A stretch of DNA of 64,000 bases from an uncultured Butyricimonas sp. (GTDB lineage: Bacteria; Bacteroidota; Bacteroidia; Bacteroidales; Marinifilaceae), in the NCBI GenBank assembly GCA_944321845.1, contig CALUMT010000012.1:62001-126000 (forward strand). The letters are read 5' to 3'. The position numbers were made by a program, and so were the translations under genes. Shown here in pieces: positions 34,209 to 42,498 of the stretch. The notes under the pieces are model-generated. The model was not told the DNA's origin. It saw only the letters and a list, made by a program, of their open reading frames with translations, and ran no database searches. How positions within the stretch are numbered: position 1 is the first letter of the stretch; every line of letters starts with the position of its first letter.

Positions 34209-36716
34209 ATGCAACGACTTTTCAAATTCACCAAGCTAAAACTGATTGCAGGATATGTCATTATTCTGCTACTGTCACTCTTCGCCATTGGCTTCATTTA
34301 CCGACAAACCATGTCTCTCACGCAGAAAGGTGATATCGAGCAACTCACCCAACGCAAACTATTCATCACAAGTAATACTCTAGCCAAACTCTACGAGGCA
34401 GAAGCCATCAGTTTCGCTTTCACGCAGACAGACTCCAAGAAAAAATTCAACGCATACATGGCCATCATGGAGGAAATCCGGCAAAACATTGATACGCTAA
34501 AACAATTATCAACCAAGAAAATACAGGTTCTACGACTAGATACTATCGATGGACTGCTCGCACAACGCATGGAGAACCTCAAACAATTGATTTATGTCAA
34601 ACGTTATTCCATCCCGGAAGATTTCTATACCAAAGCTATCACTGAAATTGAAGCCTTACGGGATTCTTCCATACAGGCCCCCAATATCGTTACCAAGGTC
34701 ATCACGACCCAAGACAGCAGTTACGTGAAAACGGAGCGTCCCGGTTTTTTCAAACGTCTGTTCACAAAAGAAAAAGAAGATTCCGTACTACAAATCAAAA
34801 CTAACCAGCATTTACTGGTCGACACAATCCAAACCACCACATACCCAAGCACGGATTCCATTATCAATTCGCTAAGAAACGCCTGGATGGAGGTCCAACA
34901 ACAGAAAAAAGAAATAGCCGAAAGAATCTATCGGGGGGAATTGGCCGTAATCCAAACCGGCCAAAATATCACGGAACGTATCAAATACATCTTGAATGAT
35001 CTCGAAAACGAAGAAATCAACAATACCTTACACAAATTACAGCAACAACAGACCGTAACCCACCAAATCACCAAAACAATTTCCTGGATCGCCATCATCG
35101 CCTGTATCCTCGTGGTACTTTTCGTGTTTCTTATCCTAAATGACATATCGCAAAGCCAACGCTACCGGAAAAAACTGGAAGAGGCAAAACTATACACGGA
35201 AAAATTGCTCCATAATCGAGAGAAATTAATGTTAACCGTGACCCACGACATTAAATCCCCACTCAGTTCCATTATCAGCTATATCGAATTGCTCAACAAC
35301 ACCCGACTGGAAGAAAGACAACATTATTTCCTGCAAAACATGAAGGGATCCGCAGAACACATCTTACACTTGGCCAACAACATGCTTGATTTTTCCAAGC
35401 TCGAAGCCAAGCAGATGGAAGTAAACCTAATCCCCTATAATCCATACAGACTATTACAGGAAATCACGGACAGTTTCCTACCTCTGGCAGCCCAGAAACA
35501 ATTGGAACTGGAAAGTCATATCAGCAAAAACTTAGATTCCAACTATAACGGAGATCCTTTGAAGATAAGGCAAATCATAGTCAACATTTTGTCCAACGCC
35601 GTGAAATACACCCGGACGGGGAAAATCTCTATATCCGCCTTCTATGCCAACACCAAGAATGACAGTCTCGTGGTTGTCATCAAAGACACGGGACCGGGAA
35701 TGACCGATGAAGAACAAAAATTAATATTCAAGGAATTCACCCGCCTAAGCGCACAACACAACAATGGAATGGAAGGGACGGGCCTTGGACTAACCATCAC
35801 GCTACAACTGGTCCAATTACTCGGAGGAACGCTCACGTTAGACAGCCAGAAAGGTTCCGGCAGCACGTTCACCGTACGCTTACCCTTACAGCAAGCTAAA
35901 ACCACGACACCCTCCGCTCCAGAGGAAAACATGAAGAAAGCTGTCATCCCTCCAGACAAAACAATAAACATCCTACTTGTGGATGATGACAAGATACAAC
36001 TGGAGTTGCGGGAAACAATTCTCCAGTCTACCGGTATCAAATGTATGACCTGCATGGATTCCCGGGAAGCTGTCTCACTAGTGGAACAGGGTAGTTTTGA
36101 CATGGTCATTTCCGATATCCAAATGCCCAATATGGATGGCTTCGAACTGGTTCATCAAATCAGAGAATCTTCCAACACAAGAGTCCAACAAATTCCCGTG
36201 ATTGCCATGTCCGGAAGAGATGATATCCCGGAAAGCAAATACCTGGAGGCAGGATTTACCGCATTCATCAACAAAATGGCCAGTCCTTCCCAAATCGTGG
36301 AAGAGATCAACAAATTACTCGGTTGCAATTTACAATTCCACCCTATCCAACAAGAAAAGGAGACAGACAACAAAGGATACAGCCTTGAAACAATCCGAAT
36401 ATTTGCAGACAATGATACTACCAGCATTATCCAAATCACGGAAGCATTCCTGCAGGATTGTCAAAATAATTTCAAGCAACTCCAGGAACAGGAAACTAAC
36501 GGAGAATTTGACAAAGTCAGCCAATTGGCCCACAAGATGCTCCCCATGTTCAAACAATTCCAGATACAAGATATCGTACCGCTCCTGCTTTTTCTGGAAA
36601 GAATGGATACGAAAGAAACAGAGCGAGAGAGGATAAAAGATATAGTGAATAAGATTATCGAACAAGGAGATTCCATTACCCGAAAAATCAAAGAGGATAT
36701 CTCGAAAATGTCCTAA
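34209..36716 (+). CDS. Hybrid sensor histidine kinase with REC and HPt domains
   Basis: Membrane phosphorelay sensor of 835 residues. Two membrane helices (about 12-34 and 290-312) enclose a helical periplasmic sensor domain. A HisKA domain with phospho-accepting His in LTVTHDIKSPLSS (about 345) is followed by the HATPase domain (VIKDTGPGMTD, then EGTGLGLTITLQ), a receiver domain (about 583-700; LLVDDDK, phospho-acceptor Asp in ISDIQMPNMDG, about 636) and a C-terminal HPt domain (about 725-835; His in LAHKMLPMFKQF). All phosphorelay steps up to HPt are in one chain, but no output regulator is encoded nearby, so it must hand on to a response regulator elsewhere. An arcB/bvgS-like order. Signal unknown. 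Confidence 0.93.
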   Translation: MQRLFKFTKLKLIAGYVIILLLSLFAIGFIYRQTMSLTQKGDIEQLTQRKLFITSNTLAKLYEAEAISFAFTQTDSKKKFNAYMAIMEEIRQNIDTLKQLSTKKIQVLRLDTIDGLLAQRMENLKQLIYVKRYSIPEDFYTKAITEIEALRDSSIQAPNIVTKVITTQDSSYVKTERPGFFKRLFTKEKEDSVLQIKTNQHLLVDTIQTTTYPSTDSIINSLRNAWMEVQQQKKEIAERIYRGELAVIQTGQNITERIKYILNDLENEEINNTLHKLQQQQTVTHQITKTISWIAIIACILVVLFVFLILNDISQSQRYRKKLEEAKLYTEKLLHNREKLMLTVTHDIKSPLSSIISYIELLNNTRLEERQHYFLQNMKGSAEHILHLANNMLDFSKLEAKQMEVNLIPYNPYRLLQEITDSFLPLAAQKQLELESHISKNLDSNYNGDPLKIRQIIVNILSNAVKYTRTGKISISAFYANTKNDSLVVVIKDTGPGMTDEEQKLIFKEFTRLSAQHNNGMEGTGLGLTITLQLVQLLGGTLTLDSQKGSGSTFTVRLPLQQAKTTTPSAPEENMKKAVIPPDKTINILLVDDDKIQLELRETILQSTGIKCMTCMDSREAVSLVEQGSFDMVISDIQMPNMDGFELVHQIRESSNTRVQQIPVIAMSGRDDIPESKYLEAGFTAFINKMASPSQIVEEINKLLGCNLQFHPIQQEKETDNKGYSLETIRIFADNDTTSIIQITEAFLQDCQNNFKQLQEQETNGEFDKVSQLAHKMLPMFKQFQIQDIVPLLLFLERMDTKETERERIKDIVNKIIEQGDSITRKIKEDISKMS

Positions 36717-36733
36717 AGTAAATTTCATAAATA

Positions 36734-36758
36734 AAGCAGCCGGGAAATCCGGCTGCTT
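36734..36758. terminator. Bidirectional terminator between histidine kinase and dps
   Basis: Perfect 10-bp stem AAGCAGCCGG/CCGGCTGCTT with a 5-nt loop between convergent genes. Confidence 0.75.
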
Positions 36759-36785
36759 CAAGTAAAATACGAATTCAAAAACAAA

Positions 36786-37262
36786 CTATTCATTCAAATA
36801 TGCACGGAGCATCCATAAGGTTTTTTCCTGTTGGGAGATGTAAGGATTAATCATATCCTGAGTTCCATCATCACCAGCCTCTGCAGCTAATGCCAGAATC
36901 TCCCGTTCTTTCTTCACCAGAACAACAAGACCATTCACGATTTCCCGCACGCAGGTATTTCCATCAGACACGTTCGTCACTTCTTTTATCTCAGCCTGCT
37001 TCATGTAAGCAGAATAAGCGTGCAAAGGAGTTCCTTCCAAGGTCAAGATTCGTTCGGCAATCTCATCTATCTTCAAGATAGCGTCATTGTAGTATTCCTC
37101 AAACTTAAGGTGCAATTCAAAGAAGCGATCACCTTTAATATTCCAGTGGAAGCCTCTTAGATTTTGATAAAACAACTGATAGTTTGCCAATAAATCATTT
37201 AAACTATCAACTAGTACTCTCGATTTCTCTGCATTCAAGCCAATTAAATTCATTGTTTTCAT
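36786..37262 (-). CDS. dps: Dps-family ferritin-like DNA protection protein
   Basis: Dodecameric iron-storing protein that protects DNA from oxidative damage. The 158 residues have the Dps ferroxidase pattern FYQNLRGFHWNIKGDRFFEL followed by FEEYYNDAILKIDEIAERI. The N-terminus (MKTMNLIGLNAEK) is short with few Lys, so direct DNA binding is uncertain. A strong promoter lies upstream with an inverted repeat overlapping the -7 box. Confidence 0.94.
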   Translation of the reverse strand: MKTMNLIGLNAEKSRVLVDSLNDLLANYQLFYQNLRGFHWNIKGDRFFELHLKFEEYYNDAILKIDEIAERILTLEGTPLHAYSAYMKQAEIKEVTNVSDGNTCVREIVNGLVVLVKKEREILALAAEAGDDGTQDMINPYISQQEKTLWMLRAYLNE

Positions 37263-37332
37263 ATCTATATTTTTTTGATTTATATTCTAACTCATACAAG
37301 AGATTGATGCGATCTCTTCTCTTTTGTTGATA

Positions 37333-37364
37333 CAAATGTATCGCATTCTACAGCATAAAACAAA
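37333..37364 (-). promoter_or_regulatory. dps promoter with overlapping palindrome
   Basis: Minus strand TTTG (37364-37361), 20-bp spacer, TACATTTG (37340-37333), a full Bacteroidetes promoter 71 bp before the dps start. GATAC-AAAT-GTATC (37330-37343) is a perfect inverted repeat across the -7 box and could be an operator. The rest of the 300-bp gap 37263-37562 holds only this and the tRNA-Val promoter and is very AT-rich. Confidence 0.7.
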
Positions 37365-37507
37365 TCGATTGTTTTAATAATTAAATATATTATATCTATA
37401 CATATTGAATATCAATATTATATACGAAAACATAATGATATATGAGAATGAAATTTTTTATCATCCAGGATAAAATAAAGTTTTATTGAAATTTTCTTCC
37501 GAAATTC

Positions 37508-37538
37508 TTTGCAAGAAAAAGAAAAGTATATACATTTG
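37508..37538 (+). promoter_or_regulatory. tRNA-Val promoter
   Basis: TTTG (37508-37511), 19-bp spacer, TACATTTG (37531-37538): ideal Bacteroidetes promoter 24 bp before the tRNA. Confidence 0.8.
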
Positions 37539-37562
37539 CACTCGCAATCGAACGGAATGCAC

Positions 37563-37637
37563 GGGCGCTTAGCTCAGCTGGTTCAGAGCATCTGGTTTAC
37601 ACCCAGAGGGTCGGGGGTTCGAATCCCTCAGCGCCCA
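37563..37637 (+). tRNA. tRNA-Val (anticodon TAC)
   Basis: Complete cloverleaf: acceptor GGGCGCT/AGCGCCC, D-arm GCTC/GAGC, anticodon stem TCTGG/CCAGA with loop TTTACAC (anticodon TAC), T-arm GGGGGTTCGAATCCCTC. CCA is not encoded. Followed by a terminator. Confidence 0.97.
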
Positions 37638-37644
37638 CCCGATA

Positions 37645-37677
37645 ATGTGCCAAAAGAGTTTTTTGGCACATTTTTTA
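37645..37677 (+). terminator. Terminator of tRNA-Val
   Basis: ATGTGCCAAAA/TTTTGGCACAT-type hairpin followed by TTTTTT. Confidence 0.9.
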
Positions 37678-37692
37678 TTTTAGACAGCACAG

Positions 37693-38181
37693 ATGGCTAC
37701 AAGTACACCCACACACCAAATCACCATGTATACAGATGGAGCCGCCAGCGGGAATCCCGGCCCGGGAGGATACGGGGTAGTACTTCTTTCCGGCTCTCAC
37801 CGCAAAGAATTATCCGAAGGCTTCCGCTTGACAACGAATAATCGCATGGAACTCCTCGCCGTGATTATCGGATTAAATGCCTTGCGCTTCGAAGGATGCC
37901 AGGTCACCATTTATTCAGACTCCCGCTATGTCGTCGATGCGGTGGAAAAGGGTTGGGTTTTTACCTGGGAAAAGAACCGCTTCAAAAAAAAGAAGAACCC
38001 GGATCTATGGCAACAATTCCTCCAGCTTTACCGGCGACACCATGTTCGGTTCATCTGGGTCAAGGGACATGCGTCCATCGCGGAAAACGAACGCTGTGAT
38101 CAGTTGGCCGTTGCCGCTTATCAAGCGACTAATCTCCAAATAGATGAATATTATGAAAAGGTCGGGCGATTCGAATCATAA
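37693..38181 (+). CDS. rnhA: Ribonuclease HI
   Basis: Cleaves RNA in RNA-DNA hybrids. The 162 residues contain the four acidic active-site residues in order: YTDGAASGNPGPGG, NNRMELLAVI, IYSDSRYVVDAV and ENERCDQLA, plus the basic handle region (WEKNRFKKKKNPDLW) of the bacterial HI type. Starts 16 bp after the tRNA-Val terminator. Confidence 0.96.
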   Translation: MATSTPTHQITMYTDGAASGNPGPGGYGVVLLSGSHRKELSEGFRLTTNNRMELLAVIIGLNALRFEGCQVTIYSDSRYVVDAVEKGWVFTWEKNRFKKKKNPDLWQQFLQLYRRHHVRFIWVKGHASIAENERCDQLAVAAYQATNLQIDEYYEKVGRFES

Positions 38182-38291
38182 AAAAATCAGCGAAGCGGAA
38201 AAAATATCTGCCGATTCTGAATTCTAACGATTGAAAATGATTATTTTCGCGGCAAATAAGAATACACGGTTCATCATAAAAAACTAAAGAG

Positions 38292-39260
38292 ATGAAGAAA
38301 ATATTAATTATCGGGGCCGGAGGCCAGATTGGTTCTGAGCTTGTTCCCCACTTAAGATCAATCTACGGAAACAACAACGTAGTAGCAGCAGACGTGAATG
38401 CAGACAAATGCAAAGCATTAGCAGAAGCTGGACCTTTTGAGTCATTTAATGCCCTTGACGGAGAAGCTTTCGCGAACATCGTGAAAAAGTACAACATTGA
38501 CACTATCTTCAACCTTGTTGCCTTGTTGTCTGCTACCGGAGAAAAAAATCCGAAACTCGCATGGGACATCAACATCGGAGCTTTAACCAATTCTCTATAC
38601 ATTGCCAAGGACAATAATTGTGCAGTGTTCACTCCGAGTTCTATTGGAGCATTCGGGAAAGATACTCCCAAAGACAAAACTCCACAAGACACGCTGCAAC
38701 GTTCCAACACTACAATATATGGAGTGTGCAAAGTGACGGGTGAATTGTTAAGCGACTACTACTTCCATCGCTTTGGAGTTGATACACGGAGCGTACGTTT
38801 CCCGGGATTGATTTCTTACGTTACACTTCCTGGTGGAGGAACTACCGATTATGCCGTTGAAATCTATTACGACGCTATCCGCAAAGGCTCTTTCACCTGT
38901 AACGTGAAAGCCGGGACTTACATGGACATGATGTACATGCCGGATGCTTTAAATGCCGTTGTTCAATTAATGGAAGCTGATCCTAGCAAATTAAAACACC
39001 GGAACAGTTTCAACATCGCATCCATGAGTTTTGAACCGGAACAGATTGCGGCTGAGATCCGTAAACACATGCCGGATTTCAAAATGGACTACGCTATCGA
39101 TCCTGTTAAACAAGCTATTGCCGACAGTTGGCCCAATAGCATGGACGATACCTGCGCACGGGAAGAATGGGGTTGGGCTCCGAAATATGACCTCACCACC
39201 ATGACAAATGACATGCTCGTGAAAGTCAAAGAAAAATTTGACAAAGGCCTTATTAAATAA
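38292..39260 (+). CDS. L-threonine 3-dehydrogenase, epimerase-type
   Basis: Short-chain NAD-dependent oxidoreductase of 322 residues. Rossmann motif ILIIGAGGQIGSEL at the start, catalytic YGVCKVTGE (Tyr-x3-Lys) at about 143, and the region RSVRFPGLISYVTLPGGGTT typical of GalE-like L-threonine dehydrogenases of Bacteroidetes and Flavobacteria. Makes 2-amino-3-ketobutyrate from threonine. The usual partner kbl (glycine C-acetyltransferase) is not adjacent. Other epimerase functions are less likely. Confidence 0.87.
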   Translation: MKKILIIGAGGQIGSELVPHLRSIYGNNNVVAADVNADKCKALAEAGPFESFNALDGEAFANIVKKYNIDTIFNLVALLSATGEKNPKLAWDINIGALTNSLYIAKDNNCAVFTPSSIGAFGKDTPKDKTPQDTLQRSNTTIYGVCKVTGELLSDYYFHRFGVDTRSVRFPGLISYVTLPGGGTTDYAVEIYYDAIRKGSFTCNVKAGTYMDMMYMPDALNAVVQLMEADPSKLKHRNSFNIASMSFEPEQIAAEIRKHMPDFKMDYAIDPVKQAIADSWPNSMDDTCAREEWGWAPKYDLTTMTNDMLVKVKEKFDKGLIK

Positions 39261-39280
39261 AAATCAAAAACGTCCAATAT

Positions 39281-39309
39281 AAGCCCGCATAAAAGCGGGC
39301 TTTTTTTTT
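39281..39309 (+). terminator. Terminator of the threonine dehydrogenase gene
   Basis: AAGCCCGC/GCGGGCTT hairpin followed by nine T residues. Confidence 0.93.
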
Positions 39310-39393
39310 ATTATAGACATTCTTATTTCCCGGATTCACCTCTAATCTCAAAATAAAAATATACCTTAGTGTCATCATTAAAACAACATTGCC

Positions 39394-41685
39394 ATGGGAA
39401 GGAAAGAAAAGAAAAGAAAAAAGGATATCAGTAAAAAAGAAATATACCAAGCGCTATATGATTTGTTTGACTTGAATCCAGACATGGAATTCACGCACAA
39501 ACAGATTGCAGAACGACTCGGCTTAAAAAACATAGGAGCCCAACAACTTCTCGTGACTGTTCTGAGAGAAATGAAGAATGACCGATTATTAACGGAAATA
39601 GCTCCGGGAAAATTTCAATATAAAGAAAATAAAACTTACGTAACTGGAGTTATTGATTTGACCTCCCGTGGCACAGCTTACCTTATAACCGACGAGTGCA
39701 AGGAAGATGTTTTCATCCCACAGGCATGGCTAAATCATGCGTTAAACGGCGACAAAGTGAAAGTATTGCTTTCTGCCCGTAGTAGACGCCGCCGACCAGA
39801 AGGGGAAGTAGTGGAGATTCTTGAACGAAAAAAGGAAACATTCGTGGGAACCATCCAATGTTCACAACATTATGCCTTCCTCATTCCTACTGGAAAACAA
39901 TTGCCATATGATATTTTCATTCCCCTTTCCGCTTTAAACGGGGCAAAGAACGGGGAAAAAGCCATCGTGAAAATCACAACGTGGCCGGAAAACCAAAAGA
40001 ATCCAGAAGGTAAAGTATTAGAAGTTCTCGGTCAACCCGGAGATAATGACACGGAGATGAACGCCATCATGGCAGAATACGAACTTCCCGTAAAATTCCC
40101 GACGAACGTAGAAAAAGCAGCAGACAAGATTGCTGAAGAAATTCCCTCGGAAGAAATCAAAAAACGGAAAGATTTCCGGGATATCACAACCTTCACGATA
40201 GACCCGAAAGACGCCAAGGATTTCGACGACGCACTATCTGTCCGCCGCCTGGAAAACGGAAACATTGAAGTTGGTGTACACATTGCCGATGTCAGCTATT
40301 ACGTGGAAGAAAACTCCACGCTGGACAAAGAAGCATACAATCGAGCAACCTCCGTTTACTTGGTCGACAGAACAATCCCGATGTTGCCGGAAAGGTTATC
40401 AAATGGGGTATGCTCATTACGCCCAGATGAGGAGAAATTATGTTTCTCTGCTGTTTTTGAATTAAATACCAACGCTGAGGTACAGAACCAATGGTTCGGA
40501 CGGACAATAATCCGATCCAACCGCCGTTTCACTTACGAAGAAGCACAAGCCATGATCGAAGGCGGGGAAGGGGATTACAAACAAGAAATCCTATTGCTAA
40601 ATGACCTGGCTCAAAAATTACGGGCCGCTCGTTTCGAGAATGGAGCCATCGACTTCGACCGTATTGAAGTCCGTTTCGAGATTGACGAGAAGGGGAAACC
40701 AACCGGAGTATATTTCAAACGCTCAAAAGAAGCCAACAAACTGATTGAGGAATTCATGCTACTTGCCAATAAGAAGGTTGCAGAACGTATTGGTAAAGTA
40801 AAAGAAGGACAACGGGCAAAAACATTCGTGTATCGAATTCATGAACAGCCCAATGAAGATAAACTGGAAGATTTTAGCCGTTTCATCTCCCGTTTTGGTT
40901 ATCGGTTACGCACGACAACACCACGTAATCTTTCCACGTCGATGAATAAATTAATGAGCGATGTAAAAGATCGCCCAGAACAAAATTTAATAGAAACCCT
41001 TGCTATCCGCACAATGGCCAAAGCTGCATATTCAACAGTAAATATAGGACATTACGGACTAGCTTTTGACTACTACTCGCATTTCACCTCCCCTATCCGC
41101 CGTTACCCGGACGTGATGACCCATCGTTTATTACAACGTTATCTCGACAATGGTAGATCTGTAAATGCCGACAAATACGAAGAAAAATGTAAACACTGTT
41201 CAGAAATGGAACAGATTGCGGCTAATGCAGAACGGGCCTCCATCAAATACAAGCAAGTTGAGTTCATGGCTGACAAACTGGGAGAAACGTTTATGGGAAC
41301 AATCTCTGGAGTAACGCAATGGGGATTCTACGTGGAACTGAATGATACGAAATGTGAGGGAATGGTATCCATCTCCGAGCTAGAAGGTGATTATTACGAA
41401 TTCGATGAAAAGAATTATTGTATCGTGGGACGTCATCACCGAAAAGTATACCAGCTCGGTGATCAAGTTTGCATCCGTGTAGCCAAAGCCAATCTGGTTG
41501 CCCGTCAATTGGATTTCACCTTAGTTGGCGAAAGCGAGAACACGAAGGTTTCCCTTACAGACGAAGAGTTATCGCCATCAACACCAAAATCTTCTCGTCG
41601 GGGACGCAAGGGCAACTCTCCCATCAAAAAGAATACTAAAGAAAGTTCCTCGAACAACAAAAAGAAAAATAAAAAACGGAAATAA
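39394..41685 (+). CDS. rnr: Ribonuclease R
   Basis: Processive 3'-5' exoribonuclease for structured RNA. The 763 residues have an N-terminal winged-helix region, two cold-shock-like domains, the RNB catalytic domain (TIDPKDAKDFDDALS near 275 with the metal-binding aspartates; SHFTSPIRRYPDVMTHRLL near 565) and a C-terminal S1 domain (GTISGVTQWGFYVEL near 636). The C-terminal tail of about 45 residues is Lys/Arg/Ser-rich, as usual for RNase R. Start at MGRKEKKRKKD; the sequence GGAAGG precedes nothing useful, so start choice rests on homology only. Confidence 0.96.
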   Translation: MGRKEKKRKKDISKKEIYQALYDLFDLNPDMEFTHKQIAERLGLKNIGAQQLLVTVLREMKNDRLLTEIAPGKFQYKENKTYVTGVIDLTSRGTAYLITDECKEDVFIPQAWLNHALNGDKVKVLLSARSRRRRPEGEVVEILERKKETFVGTIQCSQHYAFLIPTGKQLPYDIFIPLSALNGAKNGEKAIVKITTWPENQKNPEGKVLEVLGQPGDNDTEMNAIMAEYELPVKFPTNVEKAADKIAEEIPSEEIKKRKDFRDITTFTIDPKDAKDFDDALSVRRLENGNIEVGVHIADVSYYVEENSTLDKEAYNRATSVYLVDRTIPMLPERLSNGVCSLRPDEEKLCFSAVFELNTNAEVQNQWFGRTIIRSNRRFTYEEAQAMIEGGEGDYKQEILLLNDLAQKLRAARFENGAIDFDRIEVRFEIDEKGKPTGVYFKRSKEANKLIEEFMLLANKKVAERIGKVKEGQRAKTFVYRIHEQPNEDKLEDFSRFISRFGYRLRTTTPRNLSTSMNKLMSDVKDRPEQNLIETLAIRTMAKAAYSTVNIGHYGLAFDYYSHFTSPIRRYPDVMTHRLLQRYLDNGRSVNADKYEEKCKHCSEMEQIAANAERASIKYKQVEFMADKLGETFMGTISGVTQWGFYVELNDTKCEGMVSISELEGDYYEFDEKNYCIVGRHHRKVYQLGDQVCIRVAKANLVARQLDFTLVGESENTKVSLTDEELSPSTPKSSRRGRKGNSPIKKNTKESSSNNKKKNKKRK

Positions 41686-41700
41686 ATCCCATTATAAAAT

Positions 41701-41733
41701 AAAAGCTGCCGAGGAATCGGCAGCTTTTATTTT
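41701..41733. terminator. Bidirectional terminator between rnr and kdsB
   Basis: AAAAGCTGCCGA/TCGGCAGCTTTT hairpin with T-rich flanks on both strands between convergent genes. Confidence 0.88.
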
Positions 41734-41745
41734 ATACAGATTCTT

Positions 41746-42498
41746 TCAACAGTGTATTTTTTTCAAATCTTCTGGAGTATCAATACCAATAGATTCATGA
41801 TGAGTGATACTCACGGCAATAGTATACCCATTCTCCAGCCAACGCAATTGCTCCAGGGATTCGGCTTGCTCCAATATACCGGGTGTCAATGAGGTTACTT
41901 CCTTCAAAATCTCTGGACGGTAAGCATACATTCCCACATGCTTGTAATATGAAACCCGATCAAGCCATTTCTCAGGCTCTGTTCCTCGACAATAAGGAAT
42001 CGGCGAACGACTGAAATAAATAGCTGTCTGTCGAGCCGAAAAAACCACCTTCACTTTGTTTGGGTCAAAAATTTCATCTCCACGTTCAAAGGGTTTCGCC
42101 AAAGTAGCTATCTGCACATCCGGTTCATTAAAACGCTCTATCAACGATTCAATCTGTTCCGGAATAATAAAAGGCTCGTCTCCCTGCACATTCACCACCA
42201 CATCAAAATCTCTTCCTAAAGCCTCTTTCACCTTCAAATAAGCCTCATAACAACGATCCGTACCACTCCGATGAGAAGCAGAAGTCATCACGGCCCGTCC
42301 TCCGAAAGCCTCAACGGCAGCACGAATCCGTTCATCATCCGTGGCCACATAAACAAAAGGAGAAACGGCTATCGCCTTCTCGTACACATGCTGAACCATC
42401 GGCTTACCTTCAATCTCCACCAAAGGCTTTCCCGGAAATCTTGTGGAAGCATAACGGGATGGTATCAATATCAATGCATTATCTCGTTTCATCATCAT
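41746..42498 (-). CDS. kdsB: CMP-KDO synthetase
   Basis: 3-deoxy-manno-octulosonate cytidylyltransferase, activating KDO for lipid A core synthesis. The 250 residues show the nucleotide-binding start LIPSRYASTRFPGKPL and NVQGDEPFI at about 104. Its first codons overlap the stop of the M1 aminopeptidase gene by 4 bp. Met 1-3 are alternative starts (MMMKRDN). Confidence 0.96.
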   Translation of the reverse strand: MMMKRDNALILIPSRYASTRFPGKPLVEIEGKPMVQHVYEKAIAVSPFVYVATDDERIRAAVEAFGGRAVMTSASHRSGTDRCYEAYLKVKEALGRDFDVVVNVQGDEPFIIPEQIESLIERFNEPDVQIATLAKPFERGDEIFDPNKVKVVFSARQTAIYFSRSPIPYCRGTEPEKWLDRVSYYKHVGMYAYRPEILKEVTSLTPGILEQAESLEQLRWLENGYTIAVSITHHESIGIDTPEDLKKIHC

